Positions 12,164 through 16,908 of a DNA stretch of 16,908 nucleotides are shown piece by piece. The stretch comes from Candidatus Nomurabacteria bacterium (GTDB lineage Bacteria; Patescibacteriota; Minisyncoccia; Phycocordibacterales; SBAW01). The stretch is taken from contig CALREG010000014.1 of NCBI GenBank assembly GCA_943355135.1, forward strand, positions 1-16,908, given 5' to 3'. A model generated the notes under the pieces. The model saw nothing but the letters and a program-made list of their open reading frames with translations, was not told the origin of the DNA and searched no databases. The first letter of the stretch is position 1, and each line of letters starts with the position of its first letter. A program made the translations under genes and the position numbers.

Positions 12164-12200
12164 ATACAAGTAGAGTACTATCCTCGCATGGCAATTACAA
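12153..12200. promoter_or_regulatory. Divergent ruvA/rpsT promoters, overlapping, predicted leaderless
   Basis: Plus strand: TTGCCT (12153-12158), 17 nt, TACTAT (12176-12181), then 6 nt to the rpsT ATG (12188). Minus strand: TTGTAA (12195-12200), 17 nt, TACTCT (12172-12177), then 8 nt to the ruvA ATG (12163). Each -35 lies inside the other gene's first codons and the -10 hexamers overlap by 2 bp. Neither start codon has a Shine-Dalgarno sequence. Confidence 0.55.
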
Positions 12201-12433
12201 AGTCCGCCAAGAAAGCCCATCGCGCCGGCCTCCGCAAGAAGGCCTTTAATGATGTGCGTCGGAAGAACCTGAGCGTGGCGCTCAAGGGGGCTCGTTTGGC
12301 AAAAAAGGGCGATGTCGCGGCGCTCGCCGCAGCATACAAGGCGATAGACAAGGCAGCCAAGCGAGGGCTTATGACCAAAAACACTGCAGCTCGCCGCAAG
12401 GCCAAGGTCGCCAAACTCCTCTCGACGAAGTAA
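12188..12433 (+). CDS. rpsT: 30S ribosomal protein S20
   Basis: S20 is a helical-bundle protein of the small subunit that binds 16S rRNA early in assembly. The 81-aa, very basic product shows the family pattern: MAITKSAKKAHRAGLRKKA at the start, then AYKAIDKAAKRGLMTKNTAARRKAKV at the end. The start is fixed by the N-terminus and by the TACTAT -10 ending 6 nt earlier. A tRNA-Arg lies 12 nt after the stop and is probably on the same transcript. Confidence 0.95.
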   Translation: MAITKSAKKAHRAGLRKKAFNDVRRKNLSVALKGARLAKKGDVAALAAAYKAIDKAAKRGLMTKNTAARRKAKVAKLLSTK

Positions 12434-12445
12434 ACTAGAGGAACT

Positions 12446-12517
12446 GCTCCCGTCGTTCAATGGATAGGACGTAACCTTGCGGAGGTTATGATGTAGGTTC
12501 GATTCCTACCGGGAGCA
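12446..12517 (+). tRNA. tRNA-Arg(GCG)
   Basis: 72-nt cloverleaf: acceptor GCTCCCG/CGGGAGC, D arm GTTC/GGAC, anticodon stem TAACC/GGTTA with loop TTGCGGA (anticodon GCG, reading CGC and by wobble CGU), T arm GTAGG/CCTAC with loop TTCGATT, discriminator A, no encoded CCA. Most bacteria read CGY codons with an ACG (inosine) tRNA, so GCG is notable. It lies close behind rpsT. Confidence 0.93.
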
Positions 12518-12548
12518 CAAAAAGATAGTGTTATAAACTGGAGCGTAC

Positions 12549-12620
12549 GCTCTCGTAGTTCAATGGATAGAATGCCTCCCTCCGAAGGAGGCGATGTAGG
12601 TTCGATTCCTACCGAGAGCA
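12549..12620 (+). tRNA. tRNA-Arg(CCG)
   Basis: 72-nt cloverleaf: acceptor GCTCTCG/CGAGAGC, anticodon stem CCTCC/GGAGG with loop CTCCGAA (anticodon CCG, reading CGG), T arm GTAGG/CCTAC with loop TTCGATT, discriminator A, no full CCA encoded. D and T arms closely match the GCG gene, so the two are paralogs. A TATAAA hexamer at 12532-12537, 11 nt upstream, may give it its own promoter. The gene downstream on the minus strand ends 5 bp away. Confidence 0.94.
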
Positions 12621-12624
12621 CCGA

Positions 12625-13089
12625 CTATAAACCGAACATCTCCGCGACATGGTGTCCCAAGTGCGGTTCCTGCTCCTCCTCTTTGACCAAGCGGCGCAAG
12701 TACTCGCGCACGTTGTGCGAGCGGCTTGGATCGCCGATGGGGATCACCAATTGCGGGTGCAATATGCCCTGCGTGGTGATGAGTAGGTGGGGGTTGCGGT
12801 TCTCCTCGACCCAAAACGAGTCGACGTTGTTCCAACGATAGAGCGTGCCATCGAAGTGCAGGCCGCGGGAGGTAATCTTTACCTCATGTTCGCGCGGACC
12901 GCGCGCAATCAAGATTCCTAGCGAGCCGGCACCAAGCAGGAGTATTATGGCAAAGAGCGAGTTGCCAAAAAAAACTGCGAGTCCGGCACCCACAACAGCA
13001 ATAAGCCCCAAGCCCCAATACCAATCGTTGGAGCGCTCGACGTGTTCGTGGGTATCCACCTGCCAAGAAATACCAGAGTCTTCTGCCAT
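12625..13089 (-). CDS. Hypothetical membrane protein with two spans and a soluble C-terminal domain
   Basis: 154 aa. A soluble start (MAEDSGISWQVDTHEHVERSN) is followed by two close membrane segments (about residues 26-43 and 45-63) and a C-terminal domain of about 90 residues with alternating beta pattern (VKITSRGLHFDGTLYRWNNV, HLLITT). This plan resembles small bacterial membrane proteins with a PH-like domain, but I cannot assign the family. The start at 13089 has TATACT ending 6 nt upstream; an in-frame extension upstream would overlap tRNA-Ser in antisense and is rejected. Function unknown. Confidence 0.75.
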   Translation of the reverse strand: MAEDSGISWQVDTHEHVERSNDWYWGLGLIAVVGAGLAVFFGNSLFAIILLLGAGSLGILIARGPREHEVKITSRGLHFDGTLYRWNNVDSFWVEENRNPHLLITTQGILHPQLVIPIGDPSRSHNVREYLRRLVKEEEQEPHLGHHVAEMFGL

Positions 13090-13101
13090 ATAATAAGTAT
13101 A
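13090..13101 (-). promoter_or_regulatory. -10 element of the 154-aa membrane protein gene, predicted leaderless
   Basis: On the minus strand TATACT (13096-13101, 5/6) is followed by 6 nt and the ATG. A weak plus-strand pair TATACA (13098-13103) and TATTGT (13121-13126), 17 nt apart, could serve tRNA-Ser in the other direction. Confidence 0.4.
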
Positions 13102-13141
13102 CACGGAGAGCGGAGAATGATATTGTGCGAAACTGTAGAAG

Positions 13142-13229
13142 GGAGGGGTGGCAGAGTGGTCTAATGCACTTGTCTTGAAAACAAGAGTGGGGCAACCCAC
13201 CGTGAGTTCGAATCTCACCCCCTCCGCCA
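13142..13229 (+). tRNA. tRNA-Ser(TGA), CCA encoded
   Basis: Class II tRNA with acceptor GGAGGGG/CCCCTCC, anticodon stem CTTGT/ACAAG with loop CTTGAAA (anticodon TGA, reading UCA), a long variable arm (GTGGGGCAACCCAC) and T arm GTGAG/CTCAC with loop TTCGAAT. Discriminator G is followed by CCA at 13227-13229. It is the only tRNA in the window with an encoded CCA, which may be chance. ruvX begins 11 nt later. Confidence 0.95.
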
Positions 13230-13240
13230 GTAAAACAGCA

Positions 13241-13660
13241 ATGAAATACATCGGTATTGATTACGGCACAAAAAACATCGGGCTCGCTGTCTCTGACGAT
13301 GGAGGGACGGTGGCCTTTCCGCTTACCACCATTACTGCGGGACGCGAGGCGGTGTCTAACGTGGCCGCGCTTATAAAAGAAAACGGCGCCGAGGCAGTGG
13401 TGATGGGGGAGTCACGCAATTTTGCAGGCGAGCGCAATGAGGTGATGGAGGATATCGAGCAGTTTAAAAAAGATATCGGTGAGCTTTCGGGACTACCGGT
13501 GCACTATGAGCGCGAGTTCTTTACCTCTGCACTCGCTGCGCGGCAGTTTGCTCCGGAAGAAAAGAGCCGCAAAGCAAACCCATCGCAAGAAAAGTTGGAT
13601 GCATCTGCGGCGGCATTAATTTTGCAAAGTTACTTAGACCGAACCAAAAAGGTACAATAA
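13241..13660 (+). CDS. ruvX: YqgF/RuvX-family RNase H-fold nuclease, divergent form
   Basis: YqgF proteins are linked to 16S rRNA 5'-end maturation and, by fold, to Holliday junction resolution. The 139-aa product starts MKYIGIDYGTKNIGLAVSD, the family's first strand with catalytic Asp7, and ends with LDASAAALILQSYLDR, the last acidic motif. The middle is unusual: the common VVGLPxxxxG stretch reads VVMGESRNFAGERNEVME, and the usual DERLTT reads YEREFFTSALA. The acidic residues needed for metal binding still seem present. The start fits tRNA-Ser ending 11 nt earlier, so tRNA and ruvX may share a transcript. No Shine-Dalgarno is seen. Confidence 0.85.
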   Translation: MKYIGIDYGTKNIGLAVSDDGGTVAFPLTTITAGREAVSNVAALIKENGAEAVVMGESRNFAGERNEVMEDIEQFKKDIGELSGLPVHYEREFFTSALAARQFAPEEKSRKANPSQEKLDASAAALILQSYLDRTKKVQ

Positions 13661-13664
13661 CTAT
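13653..13664 (+). promoter_or_regulatory. -10 element overlapping the ruvX stop, serving the next gene
   Basis: TACAAT (13653-13658) shares its last T with the ruvX stop (TAA 13658-13660) and ends 6 nt before the ATG at 13665, giving a predicted leaderless transcript in addition to read-through. Confidence 0.4.
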
Positions 13665-14018
13665 ATGGACGAGCCCGCACCTATACCAACACCCACCTAT
13701 CTGACCATCGACGACTTTAAAAAAGTCGAAATAAAAATAGGCGAGATACTCTCGGTCGAACAGATTGAAGGGAGTGACAAGTTACTTAAACTTCGCGTCA
13801 ATTTTGGCGATCACGAACGACAAGTACTCTCCGGTATTAAAGCGTATTTCCCCGAGGTACAGGTGTTGGTGGGCAAGAAGTGTCCATTTGTAACCAACCT
13901 TGCTCCCCGCATGATGATGGGGCTCGAGAGTCAAGCGATGATACTCGCCGCCGGCGGGGGAGAGACACCGTTTGCACTGTTTGAAACAGCAGGGGCACCG
14001 GGCGACCGTATAAAGTAA
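13665..14018 (+). CDS. Stand-alone tRNA-binding (OB-fold) domain protein, MetG C-terminal/CsaA type
   Basis: 117 aa. After a Pro-rich start (about 12 residues) the sequence follows the EMAPII-like tRNA-binding domain: LTIDDFKKVEIKIGEILSVE, EGSDKLLKLRVNFG, RQVLSGIKAYFPE, LVGKKCPFVTNLAPRMMMGLESQAMILAA. This domain occurs as the dimerising C-terminal extension of many methionyl-tRNA synthetases and as free proteins such as CsaA and Trbp111. It may supply tRNA affinity to a MetRS lacking its own tail, or bind tRNA independently; the sequence does not decide. Its stop overlaps the next start (TAATG). Confidence 0.88.
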   Translation: MDEPAPIPTPTYLTIDDFKKVEIKIGEILSVEQIEGSDKLLKLRVNFGDHERQVLSGIKAYFPEVQVLVGKKCPFVTNLAPRMMMGLESQAMILAAGGGETPFALFETAGAPGDRIK

Positions 14019-14635
14019 TGCAAGTCATTGAGCACATAACAACGGTGCGCGAGCGCGGATGGCAATGGTTTGAGGCTCATGCCCGCAGCCGCTTTGCGTT
14101 GGCATGGCTCGCTCTCATTGCTTTTACTGATACTATCTTTTCGCCACTTACTGCCGAGGCATTTCTGGCGGCGCTAGTGCTTGCGCATAAAGAAAAATGG
14201 AAAACATTTCTTGCGGTGTCGTGGGTGTCGTCGGTTGCAGGAGCGGCGACAGGCTACTGGCTTTTGTACTACGTGTTTAGAGTATTTGGCGAGCAGTTTT
14301 TGACTTCGTGGGGGCTACAGGATGCTTACACAAACGCCCAGTCGCTGCTTGGAGGAGGAATATTTCTTACTATGTTGCTGGCCTCGTTTACACCGCTCCC
14401 GGACAAAATATTTATATACGCGGCGGGGATTCTAGGGGTGCCGTTTTGGCCCTACATTGTAGGCTTTATGATTGGACGTGGAGGCCGTATGGGAGTGGTG
14501 ACGTATTTGGTATGGAAGTTCGGTGCGCCGGTGCTAGAAGTGGTCAACAAGTACTCTGTTCACACCGCACTCGGGGCTATCGCGATTCTGGTAGCATATG
14601 CTATGGTGCACTGGCACCTCGTGCCTTGGTTTTAG
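14018..14635 (+). CDS. YqaA-type VTT/DedA-family membrane protein
   Basis: 205 aa with several membrane segments. The signature region TPLPDKIFIYAAGILGVPFWPYIVGFMIGRGGR matches the YqaA branch of the VTT (DedA/SNARE-associated) family, with the conserved Pro and Arg residues of the re-entrant part. DedA proteins are implicated in flipping or transport of membrane lipids such as undecaprenyl phosphate; the substrate here is unknown. The ATG overlaps the stop of the preceding gene (TAATG), so translation is coupled. tRNA-Arg(TCT) begins 9 nt after the stop. Confidence 0.88.
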   Translation: MQVIEHITTVRERGWQWFEAHARSRFALAWLALIAFTDTIFSPLTAEAFLAALVLAHKEKWKTFLAVSWVSSVAGAATGYWLLYYVFRVFGEQFLTSWGLQDAYTNAQSLLGGGIFLTMLLASFTPLPDKIFIYAAGILGVPFWPYIVGFMIGRGGRMGVVTYLVWKFGAPVLEVVNKYSVHTALGAIAILVAYAMVHWHLVPWF

Positions 14636-14644
14636 GGGGTATCC

Positions 14645-14716
14645 GCCCTTGTAGTTCAATGGATAGAACAACGGACTTCTAAGCCGTGAATGTAGGTTCG
14701 ATTCCTACCGGGGGCA
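14645..14716 (+). tRNA. tRNA-Arg(TCT)
   Basis: 72-nt cloverleaf: acceptor GCCCTTG/CGGGGGC (two T-G pairs), D arm GTTC/GAAC, anticodon loop CTTCTAA (anticodon TCT, reading AGA), T arm GTAGG/CCTAC with loop TTCGATT, discriminator A, no encoded CCA. The innermost anticodon-stem position is an A-G mismatch. It is a paralog of the two Arg tRNAs near 12.5 kb. Confidence 0.92.
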
Positions 14717-14837
14717 CACGTGACAGAAAAAGCAAATTGATTTGCTTTTTCGCGTACACGTGTGAGGCACAGCGATGTTTTGCACTTGCAAAACCGCGAG
14801 CCGGGGTCGCGAGCAAATTTTCTGACGAGAAAATTTG
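14715..14837 (+). repeat. Multi-hairpin element, copy A (downstream of tRNA-Arg)
   Basis: Four hairpins follow tRNA-Arg(TCT). H0: outer CACACGTG/CACGTGTG (14715-14722 with 14757-14764), the first two bases being the tRNA 3' end, enclosing a perfect 12-bp stem (14726-14737 with 14740-14751) whose 3' arm ends in T5. H1: GTTTTGCA/TGCAAAAC (14777-14784 with 14787-14794). H2: CGCGA/TCGCG (14795-14799 with 14807-14811), 7-nt loop GCCGGGG. H3: CAAATTTTCT/AGAAAATTTG (14814-14823 with 14828-14837), loop GACG. A second copy with the same plan but different stem sequences lies at 14927-15052. H0 may also terminate the tRNA transcript. The gap to tRNA-Val otherwise holds nothing recognisable. Confidence 0.8.
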
Positions 14838-14857
14838 ACTTGTGACTGGTAGATCAT

Positions 14858-14930
14858 GCGCGATTAGCTCAGTTGGTAGAGCACCCCGTTTACACCGGGA
14901 TGGTCGCAGGTTCGAGTCCTGCATCGCGCA
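14858..14930 (+). tRNA. tRNA-Val(TAC)
   Basis: 73-nt cloverleaf: acceptor GCGCGAT/ATCGCGC, D arm GCTC/GAGC, anticodon loop TTTACAC (anticodon TAC), T arm GCAGG/CCTGC with loop TTCGAGT, discriminator A. The outermost anticodon-stem pair is a C-A mismatch. CCA is not fully encoded. The last four nucleotides also pair into the long hairpin directly downstream. Confidence 0.95.
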
Positions 14931-14978
14931 CCGAAGACAAAAAACCTCCACGACTGGAGGTTTTTTGTCTTCGGTGCG
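14927..14978 (+). terminator. 24-bp terminator-like hairpin that includes the 3' end of tRNA-Val
   Basis: Positions 14927-14950 and 14955-14978 are perfectly complementary over 24 bp with a CGAC loop. The first four bases belong to the tRNA-Val acceptor strand and discriminator. The T6 run (14961-14966) lies within the 3' arm rather than after it, so termination, if any, would occur within the stem once the CCTCCA/TGGAGG tip forms. It is H0 of repeat copy B. Confidence 0.65.
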
Positions 14979-15052
14979 AGCCGGAGCGTTGCCGTGCAAT
15001 GGCACGGCCGCGAGGCAGGGTCGTGCGGCAATTTGTGCGACGGCGCAAATTG
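14927..15052 (+). repeat. Multi-hairpin element, copy B (downstream of tRNA-Val, upstream of pseudouridine synthase)
   Basis: Same plan as copy A. H0: 24-bp stem 14927-14978. Linker GCGAGCCGGAGCGTTG corresponds to copy A's GTGAGGCACAGCGATG. H1: GCCGTGC/GCACGGC (14991-14997 with 15002-15008), loop AATG. H2: CGCGA/TCGTG (15009-15013 with 15021-15025, one G-T pair), 7-nt loop GGCAGGG. H3: CAATTTGTGC/GCGCAAATTG (15029-15038 with 15043-15052, one T-G pair), loop GACG as in copy A. H1 and H3 differ from copy A on both sides of the stem, so pairing is kept by compensating changes. TGAC follows H3 in both copies. The element ends 43 nt before the next gene's ATG and could form part of its leader. Confidence 0.8.
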
Positions 15053-15095
15053 AACGCCTGACCACAAGGACTTTTATGTGTTAAGTATTAGGGAT

Positions 15096-15767
15096 ATGGA
15101 AGAGGTCAAGATCATATACGAAGACGACACTATAGTGGTCGTGGATAAGCCTGCGGGCATGATTGTGTACCCAGACGGCAAACACGACTATCCGGCACTG
15201 AGTGTTTGGTTGGAGGAAAAGTATGGCAAAGACAACTTCCACTTTGTGCACCGCATCGATAGAGAGACCACGGGCGTGTTGGTGGTGGCCAAGACCGAAC
15301 GCATGCACGCGTATTTAAAAAAGCAGTTTCAGGACCGCGAGATTAAAAAGATATACCGTGCGTTTGTGCACGGCGCGCTTAAAGAAGAGCGCGGACAAAT
15401 CGAGCGCCCAATAGGCTCTGCTCGCGGGGGTCGCGGGCCCCGCTCAGCGACGCGCCCGCACGGCGTACAGCGTGAGGCGTCAACGACGTGGAAGCGTCTG
15501 AAGAACGGCGCAGGAGTGGCATATATAGAAGCATTCCCCAAGACCGGCCGCACCCACCAGATACGCGTACACTGCGCGGCTATCCAGCATCCGATTGTGA
15601 TGGACCAACTGTACGGTCCGGGGCGCGCAGAGACGCTCGGGTTTAAGCGTCTCGCACTCCACGCGCTTTCTATCACCGTCATGCTCCCTGGCAGCAAAGA
15701 GAAGACGTTTAAAGCTCCGTTACCCGCAGACTTTCTTGCGGCAGAAAAAAAGTTGACCAACGAGTAG
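15096..15767 (+). CDS. RluA-family RNA pseudouridine synthase
   Basis: 223 aa. It isomerises uridine to pseudouridine in rRNA or tRNA. Diagnostic segments are IYEDDTIVVVDKPAGMIVYP near the start, HRIDRETTGVLVVAKT with catalytic Asp55, GRTHQIRVHCAAIQHPIVMDQLYG, and FKRLALHAL near the end. There is no N-terminal S4 domain, so it is the short RluA/RluC-catalytic form and the target base cannot be assigned. I chose ATG 15096; an in-frame GTG at 15078 would add six residues. The Arg/Gly-rich stretch around residues 110-125 (SARGGRGPRSATRP) is GC-rich but in frame and matches the usual variable loop. Confidence 0.9.
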   Translation: MEEVKIIYEDDTIVVVDKPAGMIVYPDGKHDYPALSVWLEEKYGKDNFHFVHRIDRETTGVLVVAKTERMHAYLKKQFQDREIKKIYRAFVHGALKEERGQIERPIGSARGGRGPRSATRPHGVQREASTTWKRLKNGAGVAYIEAFPKTGRTHQIRVHCAAIQHPIVMDQLYGPGRAETLGFKRLALHALSITVMLPGSKEKTFKAPLPADFLAAEKKLTNE

Positions 15768-15831
15768 CTTACAGGCCTCGCCCTTTTATTTTTAGCCCCC
15801 GTGTGTTACAGTCTCCAGCGTTACAAAGCAT

Positions 15832-16314
15832 ATGAAATCGTCTGTTATTATCTCGCCGGTAGACATGGCCAAGCGCGCCGAACTCGGACTGAAGTCTGGG
15901 GACGTTGTGCGTGTCTGGCAGAACATTGTGGAGCTTAAAACTGCCAAGCAGGCCAACAAAAAAGAGGTGACCACCAAGAACGTCCGCAAGCAGGCATTCG
16001 AGGGGACCATCCTCGCGGTCAAGCACGGTAAGGAGGCCGGAGCTATGTTTACGGTACGCAAAGTCGCTTCGGGTGTCGGGGTAGAAAAAATCTTCCCGCT
16101 CTACTCGCCGATGATTGATGAAATCGAGGTGCTCCGCCGCACGCGCACGCGCCGCGCCAAGCTCTACTTCATCCGCCGCAAGGCCGCCCACGATGTAAAG
16201 CGCGCTATGCGCCGCAGCATCACCGTCGACCAGCGCGGCAAGAGCACCGACACAAAAGCCGCAACTCCCGAGGTAGAGACTTCTCAAAAAGAGGAAGTTG
16301 CCGCAGCAGAATAA
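15832..16314 (+). CDS. rplS: 50S ribosomal protein L19 with charged C-terminal tail
   Basis: L19 lies at the subunit interface of the large subunit. The 160-aa product shows SGDVVRVWQNI, RKQAFEGTILAVKHGKEAG, FTVRKVASGVGVEKIFPLYS, IDEIEVLRRTRTRRAKLYFIR, all typical. The normal protein is about 115-120 aa; here about 40 extra residues form a Lys/Arg- then Glu/Ala-rich tail (VDQRGKSTDTKAATPEVE), a common CPR-style extension. The start ATG 15832 has no Shine-Dalgarno. A TACAGT at 15807-15812 could be a -10, giving a leader of about 12 nt. Confidence 0.95.
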   Translation: MKSSVIISPVDMAKRAELGLKSGDVVRVWQNIVELKTAKQANKKEVTTKNVRKQAFEGTILAVKHGKEAGAMFTVRKVASGVGVEKIFPLYSPMIDEIEVLRRTRTRRAKLYFIRRKAAHDVKRAMRRSITVDQRGKSTDTKAATPEVETSQKEEVAAAE

Positions 16315-16332
16315 TTTAAATTGAGACGAACG

Positions 16333-16360
16333 AAAACCGGAGCAAAAACTCCGGTTTTCT
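16333..16360 (+). terminator. Intrinsic terminator of rplS
   Basis: A perfect 10-bp stem AAAACCGGAG/CTCCGGTTTT (16333-16342 with 16349-16358), loop CAAAAA, is followed by a T-rich tail (TTTTCTTCTGTT), 19 nt after the rplS stop. Confidence 0.88.
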
Positions 16361-16397
16361 TCTGTTAATAACTGGTAGACGCTATTACCTTGAGGTT

Positions 16398-16412
16398 TGA
16401 TATAATTACCAG
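16398..16412 (+). promoter_or_regulatory. Extended -10 promoter of the LAGLIDADG gene, predicted leaderless
   Basis: A perfect TATAAT (16401-16406) is preceded by TGA (TG-n extended -10) and ends 6 nt before the ATG at 16413. No Shine-Dalgarno sequence or convincing -35 is seen. It is the best-matching -10 in the window. Confidence 0.65.
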
Positions 16413-16908
16413 ATGGGGAAGAGGGGTCCAAAACCGAAGGGAAAGGTAAAGATCGAATGGTCGCCCGACTTTGCTTATGCTATTGGGCTGTTAGTCACCG
16501 ATGGAAATCTTTCTCCTGACGGTAGACATATTAACTTTACTTCTAAAGATGTTGAATTAATCAGATTGTATCAAAAAGCTTTGGGAATAAGTGTTCATGT
16601 CGGAAAAAAGTCGAGCGGATCTCAAAAAGAAAAGATTTACTCAGTGGTGCAATTTGGGGATATTTTGTTTTACAAATTTTTGTTGAGTATAGGACTGATG
16701 CCAAATAAATCTAAAATAATGGGGCGTATAGAAATACCAAACGAACTGTTTTTTGACTTTTTACGCGGCTCGTTCGACGGTGACGGGTGCACGTACTCTT
16801 ATTGGGACCCTCGTTGGAAATCAAGCTTTATGTTCTATACAAACTTTGTTTCTGCTAGCAAAGAGCACATTTTTTGGTTACAGAATGAAATTTTTTCAAG
16901 ACTTAAAA
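16413..16908 (+). CDS. Stand-alone LAGLIDADG homing endonuclease-like protein (3' end outside window)
   Basis: 165 residues are visible before the right edge. A basic start (MGKRGPKPKGKVKIEWS) leads to the first LAGLIDADG-type helix FAYAIGLLVTDGNLS (residues 20-34, acidic Asp30). A second, FFDFLRGSFDGDG (113-125, Asp124), follows about 90 residues later, so it is a two-motif monomeric type. Such enzymes cut specific long DNA sites and promote their own spread; relatives act as intron maturases or WhiA-like regulators. Here it is an independent gene after the rplS terminator, with no visible intron or intein around it. It is AT-richer than its neighbours, fitting a mobile origin. The frame is open throughout. 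Confidence 0.85.
   Translation, partial: MGKRGPKPKGKVKIEWSPDFAYAIGLLVTDGNLSPDGRHINFTSKDVELIRLYQKALGISVHVGKKSSGSQKEKIYSVVQFGDILFYKFLLSIGLMPNKSKIMGRIEIPNELFFDFLRGSFDGDGCTYSYWDPRWKSSFMFYTNFVSASKEHIFWLQNEIFSRLK

Noticed and set aside
12446..12620. Near-identical tRNA arms as a direct-repeat or CRISPR-like array
   Set aside because: The repeated segments are the D and T arms of paralogous tRNA-Arg genes. No CRISPR array is present in the window.
13090..13251. N-terminal extension of the 154-aa membrane protein reaching into tRNA-Ser
   Set aside because: It would encode antisense tRNA sequence; the ATG at 13089 has a well-placed TATACT.
13665..14018. Fragment of a truncated methionyl-tRNA synthetase gene
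   Set aside because: The frame has its own start with a -10 box, full domain length and a clean coupled stop; upstream sequence is an intact ruvX, so it is a stand-alone protein.
15421..15475. GC-rich stretch in the pseudouridine synthase resembling hairpin H2 of the repeat element (shared GGGGTCGCG)
   Set aside because: No H1 or H3 with a GACG loop flanks it, and the stretch fits the protein's normal variable loop in frame.
15768..15831. Terminator for the pseudouridine synthase (T-rich run after a GC stretch near 15775-15794)
   Set aside because: No stem of convincing length precedes the T-rich run; read-through into rplS is equally likely.

Overview
The window reads as a chromosomal segment of a Candidate Phyla Radiation (Patescibacteria) bacterium, most likely a Parcubacteria lineage of the Kaiserbacteria/Adlerbacteria type. 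This placement is inferred from the proteins, not from a marker tree. The signs are densely packed housekeeping genes, several of them shortened (YebC, PolA, a HolA-like delta subunit, a MurE-like ligase), small exported proteins of CPR style, and a stand-alone LAGLIDADG endonuclease.

Layout. Positions 1-644 (minus) hold yebC followed by the start of ruvC. A CPBP membrane protease (695-1168, plus) with its own terminator separates them from ruvB (1186-2208, minus). Positions 2209-2498 contain no protein gene but carry what looks like a structured RNA locus: a promoter, a 26-bp inverted repeat enclosing further hairpins, and a strong terminator. pilB (minus) and tsaE (plus) diverge from a 19-bp gap. 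polA and a short holA-like gene follow tsaE. Positions 7600-9028 (minus) hold three small exported or membrane proteins of unknown function downstream of tRNA-Lys. Next on the minus strand come trmH-like, doxX-like, a small membrane protein, a MurE-like ligase and ruvA. On the plus strand rpsT is followed by two tRNA-Arg genes. An unknown membrane protein (minus) lies before tRNA-Ser, ruvX, a tRNA-binding-domain protein and a yqaA-type membrane protein. tRNA-Arg(TCT) and tRNA-Val(TAC) are each followed by a copy of an unusual multi-hairpin element. An RluA-family pseudouridine synthase, rplS with a terminator, and a truncated LAGLIDADG gene end the window.

Themes. (1) DNA repair and replication: RuvA, RuvB, RuvC, RuvX, PolA and HolA-like are all here but spread over several transcription units. 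(2) Translation: tRNAs, S20, L19, TsaE, SpoU-type methylase, pseudouridine synthase and a tRNA-binding protein. (3) Envelope: PilB, Mur ligase, CPBP protease, YqaA, DoxX and exported proteins.

Two observations stand out. First, two homologous elements at 14715-14837 and 14927-15052 keep the same hairpin order, loop lengths and linkers while their stem sequences differ by compensating changes. Second, in twelve genes a TAnnnT -10 hexamer ends only 6-9 nt before the start codon, with no Shine-Dalgarno sequence, which suggests that leaderless transcription is the normal mode of expression here.
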